Shown here: in pieces, positions 24,110 to 33,577 of the stretch | Layout of the letters: each line of letters starts with the position of its first letter | Position numbering within the stretch: position 1 is the stretch's first letter | NCBI GenBank assembly: GCA_902749685.1 | Contig: CACVKW010001192.1 | Span: 59,200-123,199, forward strand | From: Olavius sp. associated proteobacterium Delta 1 | Lineage (GTDB): Bacteria; Desulfobacterota; Desulfobacteria; Desulfobacterales; JAFDCJ01 | Direction: 5' to 3' | Length of the DNA stretch: 64,000 nt | Position numbers and translations under genes: made by a program | Notes under the pieces: generated by a model | The model's input: the letters and a program-made list of their open reading frames with translations, nothing else | Database searches by the model: none | What the model was told of the DNA's origin: nothing

Positions 24110-25420
24110 GTGACTAACAACATCGATTTATCCGTAGATTTTTGTGGTGTGAAATTTAAAAATCCGTTTCTGCTTTCATCTTCTCCAGTATCCAACAGTG
24201 CCGAGATGGTGGCCAGATCGTTTGATGCCGGCTGGAGCGGGGTGGTGTTTAAAACCTTGAATTCCGATCGACTGCCGATCGTTCATCCCTCTCCCAGGAT
24301 GGCCTGTATTGACTACGGCGCCAAAAAGGGAGTTGCTGTTCAAAACGTTGAGATGATCTCAGACCGGCCCCTGAGGGATAATTTGACGGATTTTCTATAC
24401 CTGAAAAAAAACTATCCGGACCACCCGATCATTGCCAGCATCATGGGATTTTTTAGCGATGAGTGGGCCTATTTGGCCAAGGCGGCCGAGGACAATGGGG
24501 CCGATATGCTGGAGCTGAATTTTTCCTGTCCCCATATGTGTATCGAGGGCGCCGGCCATAAGGTGGGCCAGGCATTTCAACTGCTGGAAGGATTCACCGA
24601 AGCCGTCAAGAAAGAGGTGTCCATTCCGGTGATCGCCAAAATGACACCGAACATTACGGACATGAATGAACCGGCCATGTACGCCAAAAACGGTGGTGCC
24701 GACGCCATATCCGCCATCAATACCGTCAGAGGCATTTCAAGCGTTGGTCTGGATGACTTTGTTCCGACACCGAATGTTTTCGGCAAGGGTGCCATCAGCG
24801 GTACCTCGGGTCCGGCCGTCAAACCGATCGGACTGAATTTTATTGCATCCATGGCCAAAAATGAGCAGCTCGGTTTGCCTTTGTCCGGAATCGGGGGCAT
24901 CGAGACCTGGATTGATGCGCTGGAATTTATTCTGGTCGGCGCCTCAACGCTGCAGGTCACCACCGGCATCATGCATTACGGCTACCGGATTGTTGAGGAT
25001 ATGATCGAGGGCCTCAGCGATTTCATGGCCGAACGGGGGGTTGAGCGGGTCTCTGACCTGGTGGGCAAAGCACTGCCCAATCTGCACGAAACCGAGGCGT
25101 TTGAGGTTGATCGGCAGGGCATTACCCAGTACGATCTGGATCGTTGTATCGGCTGCGGCCAGTGCTATACCGTGTGCCAGGATGCCGCCGGTCAGGCGAT
25201 TGAATGGGATGCAGCGGCGCGCCGGCCGAACCTGATTGAAGATAAATGTTTAAGCTGCATGCTGTGCAAATTCGTGTGCCCGGTTCCGGATCTGATTACC
25301 TATAAGGAAATGCCCGGCGAATGGAAGCGGCAGGAGACTGCGGTTATGGACCGCAGCCTGGAAAAAGACTTAAAAATTGAGCCATTTACAAAGGAGGGCC
25401 CCAATGAGTGTGTTATTTAA
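24110..25420 (+). CDS. preA: dihydropyrimidine dehydrogenase, catalytic FMN subunit
   Basis: A 436-residue protein starting at GTG 24110 behind CAGGAGG; the frame is open further upstream but homology begins at NNIDLSVDFCGVKFKNPF. An FMN TIM barrel of dihydroorotate-dehydrogenase type carries LNFSCPHMCIEGAGHKVGQ and the loop GTSGPAVKPIGLN. Two C-terminal 4Fe-4S motifs follow (CIGCGQCYTVCQ and CLSCMLCKFVCP). Together with PreT it reduces uracil or thymine at the 5,6 bond. Its 3' end overlaps the dihydropyrimidinase gene by 17 bases, pointing to one operon. Confidence 0.93.
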   Translation: MTNNIDLSVDFCGVKFKNPFLLSSSPVSNSAEMVARSFDAGWSGVVFKTLNSDRLPIVHPSPRMACIDYGAKKGVAVQNVEMISDRPLRDNLTDFLYLKKNYPDHPIIASIMGFFSDEWAYLAKAAEDNGADMLELNFSCPHMCIEGAGHKVGQAFQLLEGFTEAVKKEVSIPVIAKMTPNITDMNEPAMYAKNGGADAISAINTVRGISSVGLDDFVPTPNVFGKGAISGTSGPAVKPIGLNFIASMAKNEQLGLPLSGIGGIETWIDALEFILVGASTLQVTTGIMHYGYRIVEDMIEGLSDFMAERGVERVSDLVGKALPNLHETEAFEVDRQGITQYDLDRCIGCGQCYTVCQDAAGQAIEWDAAARRPNLIEDKCLSCMLCKFVCPVPDLITYKEMPGEWKRQETAVMDRSLEKDLKIEPFTKEGPNECVI

Positions 25421-26795
25421 AGGCGGAACCGTCGTTAACGCGAGCGGCCGTTATCTGGCCGATGTGTTTGCCGATGGCGATAAAATCAAAGCCATCGGCA
25501 CCGATCTGGATAATCCGGCGGATGAAATTGTCGATGCCAAGGGCAAATACATTCTACCCGGGGCGATTGATCCCCACACCCATATCTCCATGCCCTTTAT
25601 GGGAACCTATGCCCAGGATGACTATGAAAGCGGCACGGTTGCAGCGGCCTGCGGCGGCGTCACCTGCGTGGTGGATTTTGATCTGCAGCAAAAGGGGGAA
25701 ACCCTGCTGGAGGCCCTGGAGCGTAAAAAGGCTCTGGCCGATGGCAGAGTTTGCGTCGATTATTCGTTGCATCCGGCAATCATGGACCCCAGGCCGGATG
25801 TCATCGCCGAAGTCAAAAAGGCCTGCCGGGAATACGGCACGCCGAGCTTTAAGATATTCATGGTCTATGACTTCCGGGTGGATGATGCCACCATGATTCA
25901 GCTGCTGGAAGAAACCAAAAAATACGGGGGCCTGGTTCAGGTTCATGCCGAGAATGTCTATATCATTCAGCATATGAATGAGGTTCTGGAAAAAGAAGGC
26001 AAGCTGGCGCCGTATTACCACGCTGTCAGCCGACCCAACATTGCTGAGGAGGAAGCCGTCTACCGGGCATCCAAGATGGTGGAATTGACGGGCTCACGCA
26101 TTTATATTGTTCACTTATCTTCCATGGAAGGGCTCTGGAAAGTCAGAGAAGCCCGCAATCGCGGTGTGGATGTCTATGCCGAGACCTGCCCGCAGTACTT
26201 GCTGCTGGACGATGAGCGCTATAAAGAGCCGGATTGGAACGGTGCCAAATATGTCATGTCGCCCCCGCTGCGAACCAAAGAAAGCAATGCTGCCCTCTGG
26301 GAAGGGTTGAGAGGCGGTGATGTGCAGGTCGTGGCGACCGATCACTGTCCGTTTGACTTCAACGGCAAAAAAGATATGAACGGCAGAGATGACTATAAAA
26401 AAATCCCCAACGGCGCTCCCGGGATAGAAACCCTGCTGATGCTGCTGCACTCGGAAGGCGTGGTCAAAGGCCGCATTTCCCTTGAACGCATGGTTGATGT
26501 CCTGTCTTCGGGTACGGCCCGGATGTTCGGTTTAAAAGACAAAGGTGAAATCGCCGTGGGCAAAGATGCGGATATCCTTGTTTTTGATCCGGACAAAATG
26601 TTTACCATTACCCAGGACAAGCTGCATATGAACATTGACTACACCCCGTTTGAAGGTGTGGAAATCACCGGTATGCCCAGTGCCGTATACTCGCGCGGCA
26701 AAAAAGTGTCCCGGTGGAACGGCGACCAGATGGAATTCGTGGGAGAAGTCGGAAGGGGCAGGTTTGTAAAGCGGGAGCCTTTTGAAGGATTTTAA
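25404..26795 (+). CDS. hydA: dihydropyrimidinase / hydantoinase
   Basis: A 463-residue cyclic amidohydrolase from ATG 25404 (AAGGAGG upstream). The binuclear metal site is complete: His58 and His60 (DPHTHIS), the carbamylated Lys150 (TPSFKIF), His181 (VQVHAEN), His237 (IVHLSS) and Asp313 (ATDHCPFD). It opens dihydrouracil or dihydrothymine to the N-carbamoyl-beta-amino acid, the step after PreTA. It overlaps the end of preA, so it is the last gene of the preT-preA-hydA operon. Hydantoin is an alternative substrate for this family. Confidence 0.93.
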   Translation: MSVLFKGGTVVNASGRYLADVFADGDKIKAIGTDLDNPADEIVDAKGKYILPGAIDPHTHISMPFMGTYAQDDYESGTVAAACGGVTCVVDFDLQQKGETLLEALERKKALADGRVCVDYSLHPAIMDPRPDVIAEVKKACREYGTPSFKIFMVYDFRVDDATMIQLLEETKKYGGLVQVHAENVYIIQHMNEVLEKEGKLAPYYHAVSRPNIAEEEAVYRASKMVELTGSRIYIVHLSSMEGLWKVREARNRGVDVYAETCPQYLLLDDERYKEPDWNGAKYVMSPPLRTKESNAALWEGLRGGDVQVVATDHCPFDFNGKKDMNGRDDYKKIPNGAPGIETLLMLLHSEGVVKGRISLERMVDVLSSGTARMFGLKDKGEIAVGKDADILVFDPDKMFTITQDKLHMNIDYTPFEGVEITGMPSAVYSRGKKVSRWNGDQMEFVGEVGRGRFVKREPFEGF

Positions 26796-26797
26796 TT

Positions 26798-26846
26798 CAG
26801 AGGGCAGATGACAGAAGACAGAAGTCAGAGGACAGGTGTCAGAATT
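26798..26846. repeat. degenerate 7-bp tandem repeat (CAGAAGA)
   Basis: Seven heptamers after the hydA stop: CAGAGGG, CAGATGA, CAGAAGA, CAGAAGT, CAGAGGA, CAGGTGT, CAGAATT. The related word recurs at 50468-50495. Confidence 0.75.
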
Positions 26847-26993
26847 TATTCAGTCAATACTTTCAATGGTCTTCATTGCAGCAGCGAAGTTGGATTTCAA
26901 AATTTTATGCAACTATAGGGTCAAGTATTACAGACCGCGAACCGGAATCTGCAAAACGACAGCAGGAGACTGGAGCATAGTGCCCATATCGAT

Positions 26994-29675
26994 TTATCGG
27001 CTATGGTTTATGACGGGCGCGTTCACGGGAGGTTTGCTGATTATCGGCGGTGGGATGGTCGGACGTTCTATCTGCTGCTGAATGGGGATTTGCGGGGCTG
27101 CCTTCTCGACAAAGGTATGTTTTACTCTCTGTGATTTCACGAGATAAAGGGACCAGATACAGACGGTCACGCCATAGCGGATTATTTCTTTTTTGGCACT
27201 GATATCTGCATTTTCTGCAACTGCCGGGATATAATCGGCGACGAAGTAGTCCACCAGGCTAAGTGCAAGCGTTGTAAAGAGGTAGATCATATATAGTTTT
27301 GGAAACGTCTGGCGCTTTTTAAAAAAGAGAACCAACATCAATAGTGCAAATACGAACCAACAAATATTGACAGATAGTTCAAACATCAGTATCGGCTGCC
27401 AAAGCCAGTGGTAGCTGTCGGAGCCCGGCACGGTCAGGGCGTTCCAGACTTGGGGTGGATATTCAATCCACAGGGTCGCTGCCTGCCATGCCAGACGAAG
27501 CGGCTGAGTGATTAACGAAATGGAGATAAGAATGAGCCAACCGCCGATCCCCTGTAAATCGCATTGGGAAGACGCTTTGATGGTAGGACACGCCGGATCG
27601 TAGTGATATGTTCTGACGGCTGTGATAACTGCCAAAGCAACTACAAAAAGCGTCAGCATCAGAAATGTCCGGTTGATGCTTTCGGTGGAGTCCCCCGGCT
27701 GGGCCACGGACTGCGGGTTTGATATATAAATCACATATCCCAGGTCGCTCCGGATTTGTTTAAGCTTGGCAATATGTTCCTTAGCTTCGATGGCTTGGAG
27801 GTGATCTCTTTTCGTTTGAATATCATAGACCAATGTTAACCGGCGGTTACGGTAATTAACCTTGCTGGTGTACACCATGGCTTCATCTTCGATCCGATTC
27901 GACAGTGGTTCGATATCCCAGTCATCGGGTAATAAAACCTCTGTCTTTTGCCGATAGTGCAAGGGATGAGTAATCTTTAGCGGCATGGTCCGGATTCGTG
28001 TGGTCGGCTGTTGGATCAAATCATTGATAACTAAAGGATAGAATTTACCTTCCTGGCGATCACTGTCGTCGGAGGATTGCCAAAATCCTTTAATGATGTA
28101 TTCTTCCGCGACACGGAACAAATTGTTGACGGGGTCGTCATTGACCGCAAGGGGCCTTGCTAGTTCAATGTCCGGGTAAGTCGTCGCGTAGTAGTTGACA
28201 TAGGATTTTTCCATTGCTCTGAGGCCTTCAGTTGCAAAGCTTCTGCGCATATAATCTGCCGTCTCAGCGCGATGGATGGTTAGAATTTTCAGGGTCACCG
28301 GCTGCTCATAGCCGCCTTTTAGATCAAAAGTTTCATTGATTTCCTGCTCGGGCAGTTCCGAAACGGGCGTTTGCATTGGTACGAGCGCTGAACTTGAACT
28401 CTTAAGAGCAAGGGCATATCCATAATCCGGTTGACTCAATTTATCGATGGCGCCCCGTTGATAGGTCTTCGTGGAATCGATCCAGTAGCTGTTTCCTTCA
28501 ACTTCAACGCCAATGATAACATGGTTGAACGCATACGGGGAAGGGTGCCATTCAGTTATCTTACGCTGCCGATAGGTGTTCACGACGGCCGGATATGCCT
28601 GGAGTCCCATTCTTTTCAGGATGGTATGCAGCAGCAGCGTTTTGTCCTTGCAATCGCCAAAACGCCGATTGAGTACAACCGATGGATCACGGGGTTTGTG
28701 TGAGTTTGGACCAATTTCGATACCGAGATAGCGTATCTCATCCTGTACAAATCTGACCGCTGAAAGCAAGCGATCGGTTGGGTTGGCAGAAGATGTGGTG
28801 AATTCTTCAATCTTGATTTTCAATTCTGGTGAGATGACGGTGGGAATTCGATAAAGCTTTTGGCCCCAATCGACGACATCCTGCCAATTTGAAAATTCAC
28901 TTATTTGAATCCACGGGTAGGGATCATACCAAGAAGGCAGATCACTGTCCGGGATGATTGCCGGTATATCGCTAAGAGAGATCACATATTGCTTGTAACG
29001 GTCAGCCTTCCGTATCTCCGGTTGCAGATCAATACCGTGCGGTATGATGTACAGTGCTTTCGACTGCGGCCATAGCAGCCGATAATGAAACCGGTAAACC
29101 GGAACACGCCATCGAACACTGATGTCATTAAAAAACCATCCGTCAAACACAGGATTGGCCCCCTGGAGGGTATAGCTGTATTCGATAATGTCGCCGCTGC
29201 GAATGTCATTCAATATGGCATTGAAAGTTTTCCGGCCGTCGTAAATCAGGGATTCAAGATCTTTTTCTCTTTGTAGAACAGAAATACGCGCCTGATTTAG
29301 CTTATCGATGAGATGACCGTCGCGATGAACGACAATTTGGTGTAATAGCAATTTCTGGAAGGATGGTTCGAAAGTAATGCTAATCTGCGAGCTATCCTCG
29401 GCACCCTGCTGGTCGACAATTTTCTGAGCATAGTGTCTGAAAGACTCTTGCAATTCCCCCTTGGGATGATCCTGGCGGTCGACGAGAATAAAATATTGTC
29501 CGTCCTGGATGGTACCTTCCGGCAGCTGTTGAGGTACTTCAAGATCAAATTGCGTGACCCAACTTCGAACCGGGGCAATTGTATACTCCTCGGCCTGGAT
29601 GGTTTCCGGAATCAGTGTCACCAGGCAAATAATTGCGGATGCCAGGAACAGACATGTAAACCGATTATAATTCAT
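26994..29675 (-). CDS. DUF3857/transglutaminase-like/DUF2569 membrane protein
   Basis: An 893-residue envelope protein. It has a signal peptide (MNYNRFTCLFLASAIICLV ... IQAEE), a DUF3857-like beta domain (about 30-250), and a transglutaminase-like domain whose Cys-His-Asp triad is visible (RFGDCKDKTLLL, AFNHVIIGVEV, YWIDST). A second beta domain follows (about 440-620), then a C-terminal membrane block of about five helices starting GIGGWLILISISL, which looks like DUF2569. The tail is proline-rich. Proteins of this plan sit in the membrane with the transglutaminase-like domain outside; the substrate is unknown. It is convergent with hydA and appears unrelated to the pathway. Confidence 0.8.
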   Translation of the reverse strand: MNYNRFTCLFLASAIICLVTLIPETIQAEEYTIAPVRSWVTQFDLEVPQQLPEGTIQDGQYFILVDRQDHPKGELQESFRHYAQKIVDQQGAEDSSQISITFEPSFQKLLLHQIVVHRDGHLIDKLNQARISVLQREKDLESLIYDGRKTFNAILNDIRSGDIIEYSYTLQGANPVFDGWFFNDISVRWRVPVYRFHYRLLWPQSKALYIIPHGIDLQPEIRKADRYKQYVISLSDIPAIIPDSDLPSWYDPYPWIQISEFSNWQDVVDWGQKLYRIPTVISPELKIKIEEFTTSSANPTDRLLSAVRFVQDEIRYLGIEIGPNSHKPRDPSVVLNRRFGDCKDKTLLLHTILKRMGLQAYPAVVNTYRQRKITEWHPSPYAFNHVIIGVEVEGNSYWIDSTKTYQRGAIDKLSQPDYGYALALKSSSSALVPMQTPVSELPEQEINETFDLKGGYEQPVTLKILTIHRAETADYMRRSFATEGLRAMEKSYVNYYATTYPDIELARPLAVNDDPVNNLFRVAEEYIIKGFWQSSDDSDRQEGKFYPLVINDLIQQPTTRIRTMPLKITHPLHYRQKTEVLLPDDWDIEPLSNRIEDEAMVYTSKVNYRNRRLTLVYDIQTKRDHLQAIEAKEHIAKLKQIRSDLGYVIYISNPQSVAQPGDSTESINRTFLMLTLFVVALAVITAVRTYHYDPACPTIKASSQCDLQGIGGWLILISISLITQPLRLAWQAATLWIEYPPQVWNALTVPGSDSYHWLWQPILMFELSVNICWFVFALLMLVLFFKKRQTFPKLYMIYLFTTLALSLVDYFVADYIPAVAENADISAKKEIIRYGVTVCIWSLYLVKSQRVKHTFVEKAAPQIPIQQQIERPTIPPPIISKPPVNAPVINHSR

Positions 29676-29998
29676 GAAAATAACGAACGATCGCGATGGT
29701 ATTGCAATAAATGCATTGGTTTGTCAAAAAGAAACGAAATATTGCAAATATTGTACCGTTTGGAGGGTGATGAGACTATATGTATGATTTTAGATGGTTA
29801 GAGCAATGACTTCGCAAAGCGCGTATTAACTTAGGCAAATTTTGTCAGCATTAAGCGCGCTAATTGGCATTATTCCTTATGACCCGTCTGGTCTAATTAT
29901 GGATGAATTGCATTTTCCTTGACAAATTATAAGTAGCTAACCAACTATAGTTAATTATGACTGATTCATCGCATAAAAGATCTGATTTGGATACCCTT
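29676..29998. other. intergenic region
   Basis: 324 bases between two minus-strand genes. No gene is seen. A TTGACA-like word occurs at 29919-29924 on the plus strand, but no well-spaced -10 box follows. Confidence 0.35.
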
Positions 29999-31243
29999 CT
30001 ACAATTTCTCATTCGCTGACTGCAGCAGGGCGTGCAGCAGGACATTGGCGCCGGCTTCACAGTCTTCCCACCTGGTATTTTCAACCTCAACATGACTGCG
30101 GCCGCCGATGCTGGGAACAAAAATCATGGCTGTGGGGCACACCTGATTCATGTAGCTGGCGTCATGTCCGGCGCCGCTGACCATGTGCAGACTGGAATAT
30201 CCCAGCTGGTCGGCCGAATCCAGGACCAGCTGAACTCTTTTTTCGTCAAACGGTGAATGTTCGACGCGCCAGGTCTCCTCGATTTTTATCGGACATCCCC
30301 TGTTGGCGGCGATGTCTTCAAAGTCTTTGCGAACCAACTCCCAGGCTTTTATGGCATGCTCGTCATCCCAGGAGCGGATATCGACCGTGAAGTGAACCTT
30401 ATCGGGAATGATGTTTCTTGAATTTGGATAGTTTTGAATCTCGCCGACGGTGGCGACCATATTGCCGCCCATGCGGCCCGGCAGCTGATTGACTTTCAAA
30501 ATCATTTCGGCCGCCGCGCACAGGGCATCGTGCCGGCCTTCCATGGGGGTGGGACCGACCTGGTTGGCTTCGCCTGCCAGGTATATATCGTACCAGTGCA
30601 GGCATAAAATTCCTTTGGGGGCGCCGATGAGCTTGCCCTCCATTTCTAAAATCGGCCCCTGTTCGATGTGGTATTCATAGTAGCAGTGAACCGGCCATTT
30701 TTTGCAGGCTGCCGTTCCCTTGTAGCCGATGCGGATCAGCTCATCTTCAAACCGTTTACCGCCGATGTCGGTGCGGTCATACACCCAGTCCCTTTCCAGC
30801 GCACCGGCCCACACGCCGGAAGCCACCATGGCGGGTGCAAAACGCGAGCCTTCTTCATTGGTCCAATCCACGATGACCATGGGGCGTTCGGTCTCAACAT
30901 TGTTTTCATGCAGTGTTCTTAAAACTTCCAGCGGGCCCATAACCCCTAAGATCCCGTCAAATCGTCCCCCTTTGGGCTGCGAATCGATATGAGAGCCGCT
31001 CATCACCGGCGCCAGATCATTATTTCTACCCGGGCGTTTGCCAAAGATATTACCCATTTCGTCAACCGTGATTTCAAGATTCAGCTCTTTGAGCCAGCTG
31101 ACAAAAAGGTCCCGGGCCTGTTTATCCTCGTCGGTCAGGGTTAGCCGCTGTACACCTCCGCCTGGTGTGCCGCCAATTTTCGCCATCTCCTCCAGCGAGC
31201 CCTGCAGCCGCTGGCCATTTACTCTCAGATCTTTAAAATCCAT
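29999..31243 (-). CDS. M20-family N-carbamoyl-amino-acid / beta-ureidopropionase-type amidohydrolase
   Basis: A 414-residue zinc hydrolase of the allantoate amidohydrolase/L-carbamoylase/yeast-type beta-ureidopropionase group. Metal ligands are visible: SGSHIDSQ (His), GRFDGILG (Asp), TNEEGSRF (Glu), EYHIEQGP (His) and GGRSHVE (His). The family removes the carbamoyl group from N-carbamoyl amino acids. With a nitrilase-type enzyme already in the cluster, this one may serve N-carbamoyl-beta-aminoisobutyrate, carbamoyl amino acids from hydantoins, or allantoate. The start has AGGAGGAAG. Confidence 0.88.
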   Translation of the reverse strand: MDFKDLRVNGQRLQGSLEEMAKIGGTPGGGVQRLTLTDEDKQARDLFVSWLKELNLEITVDEMGNIFGKRPGRNNDLAPVMSGSHIDSQPKGGRFDGILGVMGPLEVLRTLHENNVETERPMVIVDWTNEEGSRFAPAMVASGVWAGALERDWVYDRTDIGGKRFEDELIRIGYKGTAACKKWPVHCYYEYHIEQGPILEMEGKLIGAPKGILCLHWYDIYLAGEANQVGPTPMEGRHDALCAAAEMILKVNQLPGRMGGNMVATVGEIQNYPNSRNIIPDKVHFTVDIRSWDDEHAIKAWELVRKDFEDIAANRGCPIKIEETWRVEHSPFDEKRVQLVLDSADQLGYSSLHMVSGAGHDASYMNQVCPTAMIFVPSIGGRSHVEVENTRWEDCEAGANVLLHALLQSANEKL

Positions 31244-31309
31244 TGCACTTCCTCCTATAATCTCGTCTTAAATTTTAATTAAGCGTTTTATTCGTCAATC
31301 AAGTCCTTA

Positions 31310-31344
31310 TTCGATGTTGGACGTTCCAAGTTCGATGTTCATTT
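31310..31344. repeat. degenerate 7-bp tandem repeat (TTCGATG)
   Basis: Five heptamers: TTCGATG, TTGGACG, TTCCAAG, TTCGATG, TTCATTT. Confidence 0.55.
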
Positions 31345-31413
31345 TTTAAGTTCCTCCAACATAAAATCAAATTAGCGCTTATGGGCGTTATCCCAGTCCG
31401 TTAATTTGATCAA

Positions 31414-31863
31414 TTAAAAAATTCGTATCAATACCACCCCACCTAAAAGAAGGGCCGCCCCCAACATTCGTAAGCCGCTGACCGGATGTACCTGATATCC
31501 CAGCCAACCGAAATGGTCAAGAAAAAGTGAGGCAAACATCTGGCCGGCGATGATAAGTGACATCATTGATGCCGCCCCCAGGCGTGGCGCCAGAACTACG
31601 GTAGAGGCAACCAGAAAAGCGCCGAGGAATCCACCGCTCCATATCCACCAGGAATATCGGGTGACGGTGTCCCCTGACGGCCAGGGAACTCTCAAAATCA
31701 GGGCGTAGGCAGCAAGGGCTATGGTTCCTACCGCAAATGAGATGGTTGCGGTCAAAATTGCCGAACGGCTCCAGAGATTCAGCTGGCTGTTGATGCCGGC
31801 CTGGGTGGGCAGGCAAAAACCGGCGACAAAGGCAAGCAAAATAAACGGCCAAAGTGAAGGCAT
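31414..31863 (-). CDS. small DMT-superfamily transporter (DUF606/YdcZ type)
   Basis: A 149-residue protein of about five membrane helices, with the DUF606 pattern PTQAGINSQL near the N-terminus and LGAASMMSLIIAGQMFASLFLDHFGWLG near residue 100. DUF606 proteins are half-size relatives of EamA exporters and often work as dimers or pairs. ATG 31863 is chosen because of AAGGA ten bases before it. It lies upstream of the M20 hydrolase on the same strand, so export or uptake of a related amino compound is possible but speculative. Confidence 0.8.
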   Translation of the reverse strand: MPSLWPFILLAFVAGFCLPTQAGINSQLNLWSRSAILTATISFAVGTIALAAYALILRVPWPSGDTVTRYSWWIWSGGFLGAFLVASTVVLAPRLGAASMMSLIIAGQMFASLFLDHFGWLGYQVHPVSGLRMLGAALLLGGVVLIRIF

Positions 31864-32079
31864 CAAATAATTCCTTTCACATTAATTTCTCCGCCCACTA
31901 ACATGGCAAGGGATGTCATTAGGAATGCGTTCTATAATAATTGCAGCTTAGATTGTACCGGCTGCCTGGGACGGAAAAATTAGTATAAGAATTTTTGGTG
32001 AACTAAAGTTGGACTCAATTAAGAATAAAGCATGACCATAGGCAAGAAAGTGCCAACTGTCAATCTTCAAGGCCTTATT

Positions 32080-33267
32080 TCAATTAATAATTCCGATCAT
32101 CATCACCGGTCTCAGCCCGCCGTGGGTGATTGGTTGTTTGGTTAGCTTGAAGGGAACTTTTTGGGTCAGCTTTTTGTTCGGAGAAATCAGGATGAGTTTC
32201 CAGCCCTTGTACTCCCGCTTTAAACGGCTACAAATTTTGATAAAAAGCTGATCGCTTTTTGCGCGGTTTTCCAACCGGCGTCCATAGGGAGGATTAATGG
32301 CCACCAATCCGGTTTGATCGGTCAAATCGCGCGGCAGAAAATCGAAGAAGTCCTGACTGATAACCTTAATGACGTCGGTTAGCCGATTTTCGATCAGCCT
32401 CTCCGTCAGGAGTTTACAGGCGGTAGGATCTTTGTCCGATGCGAAAATTGTCGGCGTCTGTCGACTGGCAAAATGCGTTTGGCACTGTTGTTTAAGATAT
32501 TCCCATTTTTTCTGCTGAAAAGAGGGCCATCCCATAAAGGCAAAGTCTCGGAACCACCCCGGCGGGATGTTTTTTGCCATCAAGGCTGCTTCCAGGGAGA
32601 ATGTTCCGGTTCCGCACATGGGATCTATAACCGGTTCGGTGCCACGGTAGCCTGCCTGCAATAAGGCCGCGGCAGCAATTGTTTCACGAAGGGGTGCCTG
32701 GCCGGGGTGCATTTTTAAGCCGCGTTTGTAAAGGTTTTCACCGCTGCTGTCAATGGATATGGTAAACTGGTCATCCACACCCCGCACAAAAATTCTTGCC
32801 TTCGACATAATCCCTTCTTTTTGCCCCCCGTTATAAGTGCCCTTTATAGTATGCGTTGATATACTTTTTATTAAGCGTTGGCCTATGGCATCGCTATGAT
32901 AGAGGCGGCAGTGTTTGGTGGTGGTGTGGATTTGCGGAGACGATTTAGACGGCAGGTAAAGTTCCCAGGGAATTTCGGCCGTTTTTTTCTCGATTTGTCT
33001 GAAACTGGATGCCTTAAATTGATCGATTCGCATCAGGATTCGGTTCGCGGTTCGCAGGTGCAAATTAGCCTGATAACAATCTATCAGACGCCCTTTAAAC
33101 TCGACACCGCCGGGGATTGCGGATACGTTTTCCATTGGCAGCGCAAGGGCCAGCAATTCCTTGAAGCACACGGATTCGAAGCCTGGCGCGGTGGCGGCAA
33201 AATACGGGCGGCTGCGCCCGATGACATGGCGCTTGATGCGTTTTGATAATGATGCTTCACTGGACAT
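32080..33267 (-). CDS. THUMP-domain class I RNA methyltransferase (RlmL N-half/YpsC type)
   Basis: A 395-residue protein. The N-terminal THUMP region (about 20-165, YFAATAPGFESVCFKELL ... ILMRID) is followed by a Rossmann methyltransferase: the SAM-binding PVIDPMCGTGTFSLEAALMA near 205 and the catalytic NPPYGRR near 330. That NPPY motif marks N2-guanine or N6-adenine methylation, and relatives make m2G2445 in 23S rRNA. The bacterial RlmL has an extra RlmK half that is missing here; the short form is common outside Enterobacteria. It is a housekeeping gene. Confidence 0.9.
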   Translation of the reverse strand: MSSEASLSKRIKRHVIGRSRPYFAATAPGFESVCFKELLALALPMENVSAIPGGVEFKGRLIDCYQANLHLRTANRILMRIDQFKASSFRQIEKKTAEIPWELYLPSKSSPQIHTTTKHCRLYHSDAIGQRLIKSISTHTIKGTYNGGQKEGIMSKARIFVRGVDDQFTISIDSSGENLYKRGLKMHPGQAPLRETIAAAALLQAGYRGTEPVIDPMCGTGTFSLEAALMAKNIPPGWFRDFAFMGWPSFQQKKWEYLKQQCQTHFASRQTPTIFASDKDPTACKLLTERLIENRLTDVIKVISQDFFDFLPRDLTDQTGLVAINPPYGRRLENRAKSDQLFIKICSRLKREYKGWKLILISPNKKLTQKVPFKLTKQPITHGGLRPVMMIGIIN

Positions 33268-33472
33268 CGATATGTTTCCTTATGATTTCTTCGATCGTAA
33301 GAATTCAGCCAACTGCAGGGAACGCGGAGACCACAGAGATTGTTTAACTGGAAACTTACTTTTCTTATGATCTCCCCAAGGTGGCGCATCGATGCGGTCT
33401 TTGCGAGGCCTACCGTCAACTTGCCGGATCTGCTCATAAATGTCAATATGGTAAGGGTGTCTCCGTTGAATT

Positions 33473-33500
33473 ATAGGGGTCAAGTCTTCATTCTTGACAT
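33473..33500 (+). repeat. left terminal inverted repeat of the RAYT element
   Basis: ATAGGGGTCAAGTCTTC and following bases up to CTTGACAT. The reverse complement is found at 34512-34538 with one mismatch over 26 bases. A second pair of short words (ATGTCAAT at about 33440 and ATTGACAT at about 34553) widens the symmetry. Confidence 0.85.
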
Positions 33501-33577
33501 ATATTACCCTATGAGCTATAAGGATCCAAACCATCTTCAGCCGATGGGCAAAGCAAATCTTTAATATAGGATCTAGC

